A stretch of DNA of 64,000 nt from an uncultured Clostridia bacterium (GTDB lineage Bacteria; Bacillota; Clostridia; Christensenellales; Borkfalkiaceae), in contig CAKQME010000006.1 of the NCBI GenBank assembly GCA_934254815.1, forward strand, positions 73,577 through 137,576, given 5' to 3'. The notes beneath the pieces are model-generated. The model did not search any database and had not been told where the DNA came from. It was given only the letters and a program-made list of their open reading frames with translations. A program made the translations under genes and the position numbers. Of the stretch, positions 48,806-57,943 are shown in pieces; the stretch's first letter is position 1; the number at the start of each line of letters is the position of its first letter.

Positions 48806-50896
48806 CTATGCAACCGTCCAAGAGCCGACTTTGTTTACGCCGTCGGACAAAAGATCTGCCGCAGTATCGTACCTGTACACACCGTAAAACATAGTAAAGC
48901 ATTTCGTAAACGAATTGAGCGCGCTCATTATATTCACTCTCCATTCGTCGTGATATTCCGCTCCGATTACTCTCGAATAGTTTACCTCGTCGGATTTATC
49001 GGAACTCGATCGAGTAAGATTACCGAATTTATTTTCGTCGTTACCGGCGAAATTGAGGTAGGTTGATTTACTGTCCGCCCAAGCGTCGCCGTTTGCGACG
49101 GGAATGAATTTTCCCGAAATAATTCTTACGTTTTCAAGTTTGTTCTGCATAGGCGAACCGTTGAACATCGGACTTAAATTATAGTCGATTTTAAACAATG
49201 CGGCTATATTTTTTCTTCCGTCGAAGTCCTTCACGGCAGAAGTATCGCCTAAATCGACGAGAACGTCTTTAAGTTTAAGACCCAACATTCTATGCGCCGC
49301 TATCGCATATCTCCCGTCGGCAAAATTAGTCGTAACTACGTAGAGATTTTCCAAAAGCGCGCCCCTGCCCGAATCTTTATTTTGTCTGTTTTCGTCGCCA
49401 AAGAATCCGCAAGCCTGCGGCGCGTTTTCATCGAAAGTAAATATAAATTTCGCGTCTTTAATTACTGCGCCGCTCCCCGCTCCGCCGAACATTCCGTACC
49501 GCGATACTTTTGCGTAGACGGTATGACCGTTACCGAGGAAAGTCCCCGAAAAATAGGTTGCCGAAGCCTCGTCGGAGTCGTTTTGCGCAGTAAAATCCAC
49601 GGGAGAAACCGCCGAGCCGACATCTTCGTTTAAAACGAAAAATCCGTTTTTCTTTCCGTTGCCGAGCGTAAGCGCAGACACTATATTGTCGCTTGTCAAC
49701 GCTTTATCGTAACCGTAAATATTATCGAATATATATCCGCCTTTAGTAGTTACAATTTCGATAGTTTCGGTATCGTCGCCCGCAAAATTCAATTTTCCGA
49801 TAATTTTTTTAGGTTCTGACTCGATAATCCTATCGCCTTGTTTTACGGATATTATATTTGCCTGACTGCCGAAATAATCGGTAATTTGAAATTTATCGTT
49901 ATCCCATATTATTTTTTCGGGATATACTTCGACGGGGCAAAAAACGTTTACGTTTATCGCGACCGAGTATTTTTCACCGTCGGCGTCGGTATAATTAGCC
50001 GTAAGATGAGACTCTCCTATACCCCTGCCGCGCGCGCGAAGTTCTCCGTTTTCGTAAACCACGTTTTTGTCTTTCGGGTCGAGCGTAATCGTTGCCGTTT
50101 TATTAACGCCGCCGTCGATAACTTCGACTTCCAACCCCACGGCGGAAGTATAACTTTTACCGCACCACTCGGACACTACGGCTATTTCGGCGGAATTCGT
50201 CTGTTTTTTTACGCCGTTTTCGGTAATATACACCGACATTTCAACGTTACCGTTTATAACTTTAAGCGAGCCGTTCTTTCTCAGAAGCGGAGTATCGAAA
50301 CCTTGCCACTCGCCTTTTACGGAAAACTCGGTACTACCCGCTTTTAGCGGAGTTATTAAGCCGTTTTCATACTTTGCAACAGTTTCGTCCGTAAAGTCCA
50401 CGGTCAACCCGTCGGCGGCATAATCCTTACCGTTAAAAAGAATTTTACTTTCCAACGAGTAATCCTCGCCTTTTACGAGGGTCAACTCGTCGCCTATACG
50501 CCCGAGCGATAAAGTCGGTTGATAATTTCCGAATCCGACCGTTACGCTACACTTTGCGCTTTTCTCGCCCGCAGTCGCGGTTATCTCGGCAGAACCAATT
50601 CCGTTCGCCTTTATCGCTCCGCCGTCTACCGACACGACTTTTTCATCCGAAGTCGCCCATAAGACCGTGTCCGCAACGTCGTAATTTTTGGCTATAAGCA
50701 CCGCCGAATCGCCGTATATCATACTTATTTCGCTTTTGCTGAGCGAAAAATTTTTATTTTCGGAAGTACCCGCAGACGACGAATCGTTTCCGCCGCCCTT
50801 ACCGCAACTCTTGCAGGCGCACAATCCCGTAAGACAAAACGCCGAGAGAATAACGATAAACAAAATACGTAAAACGGTGTTTTTTCGTTTAATCAT
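48806..50896 (-). CDS. Ig-like (BIG2-type) exported lipoprotein
   Basis: The 696-residue protein has a lipoprotein signal ending LCAC. Residues about 48-120 form a BIG2-type domain (LSKSEISMIYGDSAVL, ATSDEKVVSVDGGAIKANGIGSAEITATAG), followed by two or three further beta domains of bacterial Ig type. Residues about 430-696 hold GLUG/beta-helix-like turns (GNGHTVYAKVSRYGMFGG, GALLENLYVV) also seen in the protein encoded at 59734. No catalytic motif is recognised; a surface glycan-binding role is inferred from the operon. Confidence 0.75.
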   Translation of the reverse strand: MIKRKNTVLRILFIVILSAFCLTGLCACKSCGKGGGNDSSSAGTSENKNFSLSKSEISMIYGDSAVLIAKNYDVADTVLWATSDEKVVSVDGGAIKANGIGSAEITATAGEKSAKCSVTVGFGNYQPTLSLGRIGDELTLVKGEDYSLESKILFNGKDYAADGLTVDFTDETVAKYENGLITPLKAGSTEFSVKGEWQGFDTPLLRKNGSLKVINGNVEMSVYITENGVKKQTNSAEIAVVSEWCGKSYTSAVGLEVEVIDGGVNKTATITLDPKDKNVVYENGELRARGRGIGESHLTANYTDADGEKYSVAINVNVFCPVEVYPEKIIWDNDKFQITDYFGSQANIISVKQGDRIIESEPKKIIGKLNFAGDDTETIEIVTTKGGYIFDNIYGYDKALTSDNIVSALTLGNGKKNGFFVLNEDVGSAVSPVDFTAQNDSDEASATYFSGTFLGNGHTVYAKVSRYGMFGGAGSGAVIKDAKFIFTFDENAPQACGFFGDENRQNKDSGRGALLENLYVVTTNFADGRYAIAAHRMLGLKLKDVLVDLGDTSAVKDFDGRKNIAALFKIDYNLSPMFNGSPMQNKLENVRIISGKFIPVANGDAWADSKSTYLNFAGNDENKFGNLTRSSSDKSDEVNYSRVIGAEYHDEWRVNIMSALNSFTKCFTMFYGVYRYDTAADLLSDGVNKVGSWTVA

Positions 50897-50912
50897 TTAT
50901 TATCGTGCCTCC

Positions 50913-52895
50913 TTAAAACGTCGATAAGAACGCGTCTACCGACAAAGACGATTCCTCGCCCGTTCTCGAAATGCGAAGCGAGCCGCAAATATCTTTGAAA
51001 TTTTTCATAATCCGCGACATATCCTCGCTTCTGTACGAATCGCGATAAGAAGAGATAGCAACCTTTGCGGGGAACAACCATTCCATATCTATATGCGATT
51101 TAAGCGTTTCGTAAGCAGCCTTGTCTTTTTCGTAAATTTTTATCGACTCGTAAGCCTTATCGAACTTTTTGAATATTCCGTTCACAAAACCTATATCGAA
51201 GTATTGCGAATAGACCGTGGGCGAGAGTTGAATTGACGACGACGTCCAGTTATTTTTGCCCGTTTCACGCGCAAACCATAATCTGCACTCGGTGAAAATT
51301 TCCTTCATCGCAGGTGCGGCTTCCTTATACATCGCGTCGATATAGTTGTCTATAAGATCCTCGGTTTCAAGCGAGGTATCCCATCCGAGTTTGCAAATCA
51401 CGTAGTTGGCGAGCGAGAAAAAGCCTGATTCCGCGCCTCTTTGATTCGTATGCAATTGCGCGAACGCAAGTTGATACTTATTCTCGAAAAGGAACTTATA
51501 AAAATCTCCGTAAAAACTATAAAGATCATAAAAGCACAAGTAATCGTGGAAAAATCCGCCGTAAGACCACGACCAACCGCCGCTCGTATATTTAGCCCAA
51601 TCTTCGACTTGTTGAAGCGGCGAAACGTTGGTAGAGTGATCCATTTTTTTGCCGTAATCGAGCGTACTGAACGCGTTGAACGGCTGTACCTTTACGCCTT
51701 GGGGCGATTTTAAATCGTCCGCCGCGTTTACGTTACCCTTATCGTCAACCTTAAAAGGCGGCGTAAGCGTGGATTGATACGCAAAGAAAGTAAACTGCAA
51801 ATCATCTCTTTTATAAACGGCGTTTTCGGGTAAATTCATCCAATCGACGACTTTTTTACCCATAGCGTTGATAAAAATGAGTATCGCGGCGGCTTCGGAA
51901 TCGTTATGCGCCGCCATAACTTTTTTACACGCGTCGCAGTTGCAAGTGTCCCAGTTGTCCGCTATACCGAGCATTACCGTGTTCATAAGCGGATACTGCT
52001 CGGGCGTATACCATTTAAGCGACTGTATAGCCTTTTCCGCACAAAGCGTAGTCATTCTCTCGAATTTTTGTTGATTACCGCGAGCGGTATAGCAAAGTTG
52101 CTCGCCTTTTATCGAATAAAATTCCGGGTCGCTTATTTCGTATTCGTCGCGCGGCAAATAATACAAACTGTTATGATTGTTAAGACTTGCCGAACTTTGA
52201 TCTCCGAACTTCATATGAATGGGAAAAATCATATTTTCTATCTGATCGGCGGTGCGCATTCTGTAAGCAAACATAGTATCGTCCTTATCGGACGTGGAAG
52301 GGAACAAAATTCCGTTTCTCACTCTTAAAGGTATATCGGGGATATCGGTTACGTCAAAATTTTTGAGTTTAAGGTTTTTTACGCCGACACTCAGATCGTA
52401 ACAGTCTTTGTAATAAAACTCGAACCCGAAATTGATTTTAAGAAAATCGTACACGCCGTAAAGCACGCCGTAATCCGACCCGCCCGCTATATAAACGGTT
52501 TTATCTTTGGTTATTATCCTTACGCCGTCCCTGCCCAACTCATCTTCGTCGACGGTAAGTCCGCTCGTTTTAAAAGCCTCGGTGTTGCCGAGCGAGATAT
52601 ATTTACTCTCGGCGGTATGCGTTACTTCTTTACTTTGCACGATTTCGAGAGTTATCCCAGTTGCCTCTGCGAAAAAGCGGGTAAGTTCTTCCTGCGCGTA
52701 GACCGACGCTGTAGTGGTTTCTACGGGGATAAGCACCTTATAGTCGGACTTCCCGTCCTTTACCATATCGAAGGAAGTATCCGTTGCGTTTAACGAATGT
52801 TTACCCGTTTTGCTTTCGGTTTGGTCTTTCTTTTTGCATCCGACGAAACACAAGACCGTAACGACGGATAGCAATAAACTAATAAATTTTTTCAT
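50913..52895 (-). CDS. DUF4838 lipoprotein (glycan-active family), full length
   Basis: The 660-residue protein has lipobox CFVGC. Residues about 45-160 form a GH20/GH67-like N-terminal domain (ETTTASVYAQEELTRFFAEATGI, VYIAGGSDYGVLYGVYDFL). The DUF4838 barrel follows with MLGIADNWDTCNCDACKK, FFAYQSTLTPP, SYGGFFHDYLCFYDLYS and FAQLHTNQRGAESGFFSL. The family occurs in polysaccharide loci and is thought to be glycoside-hydrolase related; activity is unproven. A paralogue is at 62711. GAGG precedes the ATG. Confidence 0.85.
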   Translation of the reverse strand: MKKFISLLLSVVTVLCFVGCKKKDQTESKTGKHSLNATDTSFDMVKDGKSDYKVLIPVETTTASVYAQEELTRFFAEATGITLEIVQSKEVTHTAESKYISLGNTEAFKTSGLTVDEDELGRDGVRIITKDKTVYIAGGSDYGVLYGVYDFLKINFGFEFYYKDCYDLSVGVKNLKLKNFDVTDIPDIPLRVRNGILFPSTSDKDDTMFAYRMRTADQIENMIFPIHMKFGDQSSASLNNHNSLYYLPRDEYEISDPEFYSIKGEQLCYTARGNQQKFERMTTLCAEKAIQSLKWYTPEQYPLMNTVMLGIADNWDTCNCDACKKVMAAHNDSEAAAILIFINAMGKKVVDWMNLPENAVYKRDDLQFTFFAYQSTLTPPFKVDDKGNVNAADDLKSPQGVKVQPFNAFSTLDYGKKMDHSTNVSPLQQVEDWAKYTSGGWSWSYGGFFHDYLCFYDLYSFYGDFYKFLFENKYQLAFAQLHTNQRGAESGFFSLANYVICKLGWDTSLETEDLIDNYIDAMYKEAAPAMKEIFTECRLWFARETGKNNWTSSSIQLSPTVYSQYFDIGFVNGIFKKFDKAYESIKIYEKDKAAYETLKSHIDMEWLFPAKVAISSYRDSYRSEDMSRIMKNFKDICGSLRISRTGEESSLSVDAFLSTF

Positions 52896-52907
52896 TCCTT
52901 ACCTCGT

Positions 52908-55900
52908 TTAAGCCGCCTCTATCTCGTAGGACAGATACGCGGTGTTTCCCGTTGCGTCGGAGCAGTAAATATAAACCGTATACCTGCCCTTTTCGTTCAA
53001 AGAGAAAGAGTATCTGTCGGTTTGCGAATCATTTGATTTTTTAACGTAAGTTACGAGCCTGCCGTGTGCGTCGTAAACGATCGCCCATACCGAAAGTTCG
53101 TTTTCGGAGGTTTCGTTGTCCGAAGCGGTTATTTCCAACGGATTGATTTTCTCGTTTACCTTGACTTTTTCCGCGCCGCTTACGCTTTGCTTAAATTCTA
53201 TCGTCGGCGGAACGTCGTCTATAACCTGCACGTCCGCTTTAACGTCTACGAAATTACCCGCGCCGTCCGCATACTCGTATACGAACAAATACGTTCCGTA
53301 AGCAGAAAATTCGACGGCGTAAGTTTGATTTGCCGAAAGATTTTTATATACCGTTCCGTCCTTGCCTGCCAACGGTTTGCCGTTAAGGTATACCGACAGC
53401 GTAACGTTTTTAAGAGGCGACGGCGAAAGCACGTCGGCAACGCAAGGTATTTGAGTGGAATAAGTTTCGCCTATACTCATTATCTTATCGGGTTCGGCAA
53501 CGGAAATCATCGGTTCGATAACGTCTTTCGCGCTTTTTTTAAAAGTTTGGTTACAGAACGAATACAGTTCAAACTTAAAGCCTTGCTCTACGCCTTTAAA
53601 CTTGAACGACACGTTACACAAATCGGTTTTAAAGCCGAAATCAAACTTAATAACGTCGTCGCCGACACGCAAGCCGTTTTCGACGGCGGATATCTTCGTT
53701 CTTGACCCAAGCCAACTTGCGGTAAGCGAGGTTTTTTCTCCGTTTACCGAGCATACTTTCGTGCCGTTTTCGTTTAAAAATTTTAGGCTTACCGATTTTT
53801 CGGAATTATAAAAATCAGTAAACGATATTTCCGTTTCGGTTATCTTATTCGTGTCATCGATATTGAAATCTACGGCGAAAGCGGACGACAACGCGGAATT
53901 GATAAAATCGAGTTTCGCCTCTCCTCCGACGGTCGAGCTATAAGTAGTTTTAGTTAAGTCCGATTCGCCTATGAAATCGCCAACGAAATATCGCGAGATC
54001 GCAAAATTCTTCGTATCGTACCCTACGTCTACGACCTTAATCAAGTTACTCTCGAGGAAAACCTCCTCGTCGTTTTCGCAAACATATTTAATACGCGCCG
54101 TTTCAGACGCTTTTACCGTGAAATCGTCCGCGTTAAACTCGGCGTATTCTCCGCCGTCCGCGCTCAGGTACGTCTTGATTTTAATCGGCGTTTTTCCGTT
54201 CTCGGTATAAACGAACGCCGACGCTTTCTCGACCGAGTAATTTGCTCCTTTGATAAAATATCCGGGCGCCGATATCACGCTTGCATCGAAAACGGGTTTT
54301 TCGGAATTTTCCGCAACGAACGAATATTCGTAACTTCCGTCGTAATACACGTCGGAATATTCATACCTGACGGTATACTTACCCGCTTTTTCTATCGTAA
54401 ACGCGTTATCGTCTATAATCGTTTCGCTATTATCGGGATATACAAGAGTAACCGTTACGCCGTAAGACGAACAGAGAGAATTTACTTGGTAATTCAGTAA
54501 ATTTACCGTTCCGCCCGCGCGAATATCCGTTAATTCTTCTACCGAAACGCTTATCCCCTCGGTTTTCTTGCCGACGGTGCCGAGCGTTAAAAGTTTTTCC
54601 GCCTTGTTGCCGTAAATATCGGTAGCCGTATACACCACGGTATACTCACCGCTCTTTTTAGGTAAAAACTTGCCGTCTTTTACCGCCACGGCGTGCTTCG
54701 GCGTTCCGTTATAATTATACCACACGGTGTAATCTACGTCATTGGCGATTCCGCTTGCGTCTATCGCCCGCGCCGCAGGAACTTTCAATTCCGCACCGAC
54801 GTATATTTTATTATCTTCTTCGTTCGCCGCAACCGTTATAACGGGAGCGTCTTTATCGGTATATTTACCGATTTTGTTTAATTCTTCGTTTCTCGCGCCC
54901 ATAAGTTCGCCTATTTCTATATCGGCGTACTTAACGCTTTTAAATCCGCTTGCGGTTATGGAGAGGAAAACGTTTCCGTCCGTAAACCCGGGGAATTTAT
55001 ACGAATAAAGTTTTTCGTTATTGAGTTGAGTAACGAGTTTTGTGTGCGGCTCCGTATCGGTAGACTCGTAAATTTTTATCGCCTGCCTGTCCGTGGTATC
55101 GAAAGTAAGCGTTATATTGTTTACGTTTTTATTGTCTACGCGATCTCTGTTGCCCTCCACTTCCGTGCCGAACACGCCTACGTTATACTGTTTTCCGTCT
55201 ATAACGTACTTACCCGTTTCTCCGCTATCCGTTTTTGCCTCGTTAAGTCCCAAAGCAGAATAGCCTTTCTGCCCCGCGGTAAGAATTACGTATTCTTCCA
55301 TAGAAACTTTCCAATAAATAACCTCGACGGCTATGTTCGGGTCGTAACAATCGGTCAGACGCACGGTAAGGTACTCTACCTTATTATCGCGACGCATAAG
55401 ATTAAACCGCATTATGTCGGTAATTTTGTTTTCGTAAACGTTTATCGGTGCAGAATAGGTAAACGTCGCGCCGTCAGTCAGGTGAATGCCCAGACCTTTC
55501 GACATTCCGCCTTTTGCGAAATACGAATTTATTTCGCCGTATTCGACGTAAGACTCCGCGTCGCTGACCCTGTACAGATTTTGGTTTACCGTAAAGGTCT
55601 TTTCCGCAGACCTCATTTTACCTTGAATTTCCGCCTCTAAAACGAGCGTATATCTGCCCGTTTCGGAAAGTTCGAACGACTTACCGCCTACGGCTTTGCC
55701 GCTCGGATAAACGAGATAACCGTTTTTTGCCGCGTAAGTCGCGCCGCCGACTTCGATTGCGGCGTTTTCGGGCAAAACGAGCGTTTCGCCTAAATCGTAA
55801 TTAGCCTTAATATCCGCCGAAACTGTAGCCTCTTCGGCTGCAGCGCGGCGGAACGCGGGACTAACGGCTATTACTGCGGCGACAAACGCAAGCATAGCGA

Positions 55901-55943
55901 GTATTACTATAAACAACGAGCGTTTTTTTAACGTTCCGTTCAT
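52908..55943 (-). CDS. large exported multi-Ig-like protein
   Basis: The 1011-residue protein has a signal peptide with a hydrophobic core at 10-28 and no lipobox. Residues about 135-350 look like a lectin/laminin-G-type beta sandwich. From about 365 several Ig-like or cadherin-like domains follow, with boundaries such as GEYTVVYTATDIYGN, GKYTVRYEYSDVY, YLFVYEYADGAGNFV and RYTVYIYCSDATGN. It ends without an anchor motif. It is probably a secreted or loosely bound glycan-binding protein, encoded directly after the permease (1-bp gap). Confidence 0.75.
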   Translation of the reverse strand: MNGTLKKRSLFIVILAMLAFVAAVIAVSPAFRRAAAEEATVSADIKANYDLGETLVLPENAAIEVGGATYAAKNGYLVYPSGKAVGGKSFELSETGRYTLVLEAEIQGKMRSAEKTFTVNQNLYRVSDAESYVEYGEINSYFAKGGMSKGLGIHLTDGATFTYSAPINVYENKITDIMRFNLMRRDNKVEYLTVRLTDCYDPNIAVEVIYWKVSMEEYVILTAGQKGYSALGLNEAKTDSGETGKYVIDGKQYNVGVFGTEVEGNRDRVDNKNVNNITLTFDTTDRQAIKIYESTDTEPHTKLVTQLNNEKLYSYKFPGFTDGNVFLSITASGFKSVKYADIEIGELMGARNEELNKIGKYTDKDAPVITVAANEEDNKIYVGAELKVPAARAIDASGIANDVDYTVWYNYNGTPKHAVAVKDGKFLPKKSGEYTVVYTATDIYGNKAEKLLTLGTVGKKTEGISVSVEELTDIRAGGTVNLLNYQVNSLCSSYGVTVTLVYPDNSETIIDDNAFTIEKAGKYTVRYEYSDVYYDGSYEYSFVAENSEKPVFDASVISAPGYFIKGANYSVEKASAFVYTENGKTPIKIKTYLSADGGEYAEFNADDFTVKASETARIKYVCENDEEVFLESNLIKVVDVGYDTKNFAISRYFVGDFIGESDLTKTTYSSTVGGEAKLDFINSALSSAFAVDFNIDDTNKITETEISFTDFYNSEKSVSLKFLNENGTKVCSVNGEKTSLTASWLGSRTKISAVENGLRVGDDVIKFDFGFKTDLCNVSFKFKGVEQGFKFELYSFCNQTFKKSAKDVIEPMISVAEPDKIMSIGETYSTQIPCVADVLSPSPLKNVTLSVYLNGKPLAGKDGTVYKNLSANQTYAVEFSAYGTYLFVYEYADGAGNFVDVKADVQVIDDVPPTIEFKQSVSGAEKVKVNEKINPLEITASDNETSENELSVWAIVYDAHGRLVTYVKKSNDSQTDRYSFSLNEKGRYTVYIYCSDATGNTAYLSYEIEAA

Positions 55944-55944
55944 T

Positions 55945-56958
55945 TTATTCCTTTATACCTCCGAGCGAAATATCGCCCATCAATTTATTTTTAAATATTA
56001 TAAACAACGCGAGTATCGGCAACGCGAGAAGCATATTCGCGGCGATTTTCGTCGGGTCGTTATAAAATTTGGGGTCGCCCGACATCGAAGAAAAATAGAA
56101 TACCCCGAATGCGAGCGTAGGTTTAGTCGGCAAAAATACCATAGGCGTCTGGTAGTCGTTCCACAGCGAAACGAACATAAGCAAAAAGACGGTGGAAACC
56201 ATTTTAATCGCGAGCGGGAAATACACTCTCGCCATTATGGTAAACTCGCCCGCGCCGTCTATCGACGCCGCCTCTCTGTACGTTTCCGGCACGCTTTTAA
56301 AGTATGCGTAAAACACGAAAAAGTACAATCCGCCGCCCGACGCCCATTGCAATATAATGCCTATCATAGTATCATACAACCCCGTTCTTTGTAAAAACGC
56401 GAGTTGAGCAGGTTGACTGCCTACTATCGGCATACACATCATAAGCGTGTACGCGACGAAGATTATTCCGCTGAGTTTATAGTTATATTTAGCCGTAAGA
56501 TACGCGGTAAGCGCGGGAATAAACGACGAAACGAGAGCCGCTCCGCCGACGTATACGAGCGTGTTGAGTATCATATCGGGGAAATATTCGTAACCGAGGT
56601 CTATTTTGTTTTTAGCCCCGACGAGCGTACCGAAAAGCGTCTGAGTCTGCCGCGATACTGCCTGCGAACCCCTGTAATAAGTGAACTTGTTCAGATACTT
56701 GAAGTTCTGAATAATCGTCTTATAGTTGGCTAAATGAAAGAACGCGTCGTAACTCGTTTCCTCGGCGTTTTTATCAAGCGCGGGGAAGCCCATATAATTG
56801 CCGAGATACTCGAAATCGCCTTTGCTTTTAAGCGAGGTATTAAGACCCCATAATAACATAAAGATTATAAACGCCGCATAAATTACCAAAACCACGCATA
56901 AAATTATGAACGCCGCGTTGGGCTTAAACGCCTTTTTTTGTCTTTGATTTATCTTCAT
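55945..56958 (-). CDS. carbohydrate ABC transporter permease, MalG type (second importer)
   Basis: The 337-residue protein has an N-terminal helix (FIILCVVLVIYAAFIIFML), about six helices and the EAA loop YREAASIDGAGEFTIMARVYFPL. A roughly 80-residue outside loop (LGNYMGFPALDKNAEETSY onward) follows the first helix. It pairs with the next permease upstream. No ATPase is encoded nearby. Confidence 0.92.
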   Translation of the reverse strand: MKINQRQKKAFKPNAAFIILCVVLVIYAAFIIFMLLWGLNTSLKSKGDFEYLGNYMGFPALDKNAEETSYDAFFHLANYKTIIQNFKYLNKFTYYRGSQAVSRQTQTLFGTLVGAKNKIDLGYEYFPDMILNTLVYVGGAALVSSFIPALTAYLTAKYNYKLSGIIFVAYTLMMCMPIVGSQPAQLAFLQRTGLYDTMIGIILQWASGGGLYFFVFYAYFKSVPETYREAASIDGAGEFTIMARVYFPLAIKMVSTVFLLMFVSLWNDYQTPMVFLPTKPTLAFGVFYFSSMSGDPKFYNDPTKIAANMLLALPILALFIIFKNKLMGDISLGGIKE

Positions 56959-56965
56959 AACCGCA

Positions 56966-57928
56966 TCACTCCGCCTTAGGTCCGTATTTATCGAGAAGTT
57001 TTCTCAAAACCATAGTCGTAGGTAAAATCAACGCCGTAAGGATAAGCCCCAAAGCCGACAATACCGAATACGATATTTGATTCGGATTGCCCGCGTCGGT
57101 AACTAGGTTTCCGTCTATAACTTTCGTATAAAGGAAATATCCTATATTATCCACCTTACCGGGTGTACGCGATAACAGCGTAAGCACCTGCCATTGTTCG
57201 GTAAACACGCGCGAAAAAGTTACTATCATAAGCGTTGCCACCGTAGGCCAGATCATAGGCACGGTGATATACCAGAACTCCTGAAGAGGCTTACACCCGT
57301 CGAGTTCCGCCGCCTCGGAAAGCGATTGATTTACGCCGCTCATCGTACCCGAATAAGTAAGGACGTTTACGCCGAAACTCATTATTATATTAAAGAGTAT
57401 AACCGCGCCCATCTGATAATTCTGATCGTATAAAAAATTCACTTTATCGGTATGGAACACGTTTTCGGCAAACCAACCCGCGACTTGATTACACATATAC
57501 CTGTACAACACGCCGAATATTACCGCGGAAAGTATTTGCGGCAAAAAGAGTATGACTCTGAAAAACTCCGTACCGAATCTCTTTTTATAGATATAGAAAG
57601 AGAACAGTAATGCGAGCGGTGTGGACAAGAATATGGAAACGGCTAAAAATATAAACGAATTAGCCGTTCTCGCTCCGCTTTGACCGAGAATTTTAAACGC
57701 CTCGACAAAATTTTCCCACCCCGCGAAGGTGTACGACAACGCGCCTTTGTTTGCGTCTATACCGTATTTTCTGAACGCAAGCAAAACCGAGTCAAGGTTA
57801 ATATAGAGATAAAATATTAAGTAATGCAATACGGGAATCGCGATAAAAAGCGAATAAAACAATAGTTTCTTACGCTTTGCGTCAAACGCTCTAACCGATT
57901 TCCTTTCAACGGTTAAATCTCTTTTCAT
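56966..57928 (-). CDS. carbohydrate ABC transporter permease, MalF type (second importer)
   Basis: The 320-residue protein has a first helix LLFYSLFIAIPVLHYLIFYLYI, six helices and the EAA loop LSEAAELDGCKPLQEFWYITVPM. It lies 15 bp after the binding protein and 7 bp before its partner. The ribosome site is weak, so coupling is likely. Confidence 0.92.
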   Translation of the reverse strand: MKRDLTVERKSVRAFDAKRKKLLFYSLFIAIPVLHYLIFYLYINLDSVLLAFRKYGIDANKGALSYTFAGWENFVEAFKILGQSGARTANSFIFLAVSIFLSTPLALLFSFYIYKKRFGTEFFRVILFLPQILSAVIFGVLYRYMCNQVAGWFAENVFHTDKVNFLYDQNYQMGAVILFNIIMSFGVNVLTYSGTMSGVNQSLSEAAELDGCKPLQEFWYITVPMIWPTVATLMIVTFSRVFTEQWQVLTLLSRTPGKVDNIGYFLYTKVIDGNLVTDAGNPNQISYSVLSALGLILTALILPTTMVLRKLLDKYGPKAE

Positions 57929-57943
57929 TTTGTTTTTCCGTTT

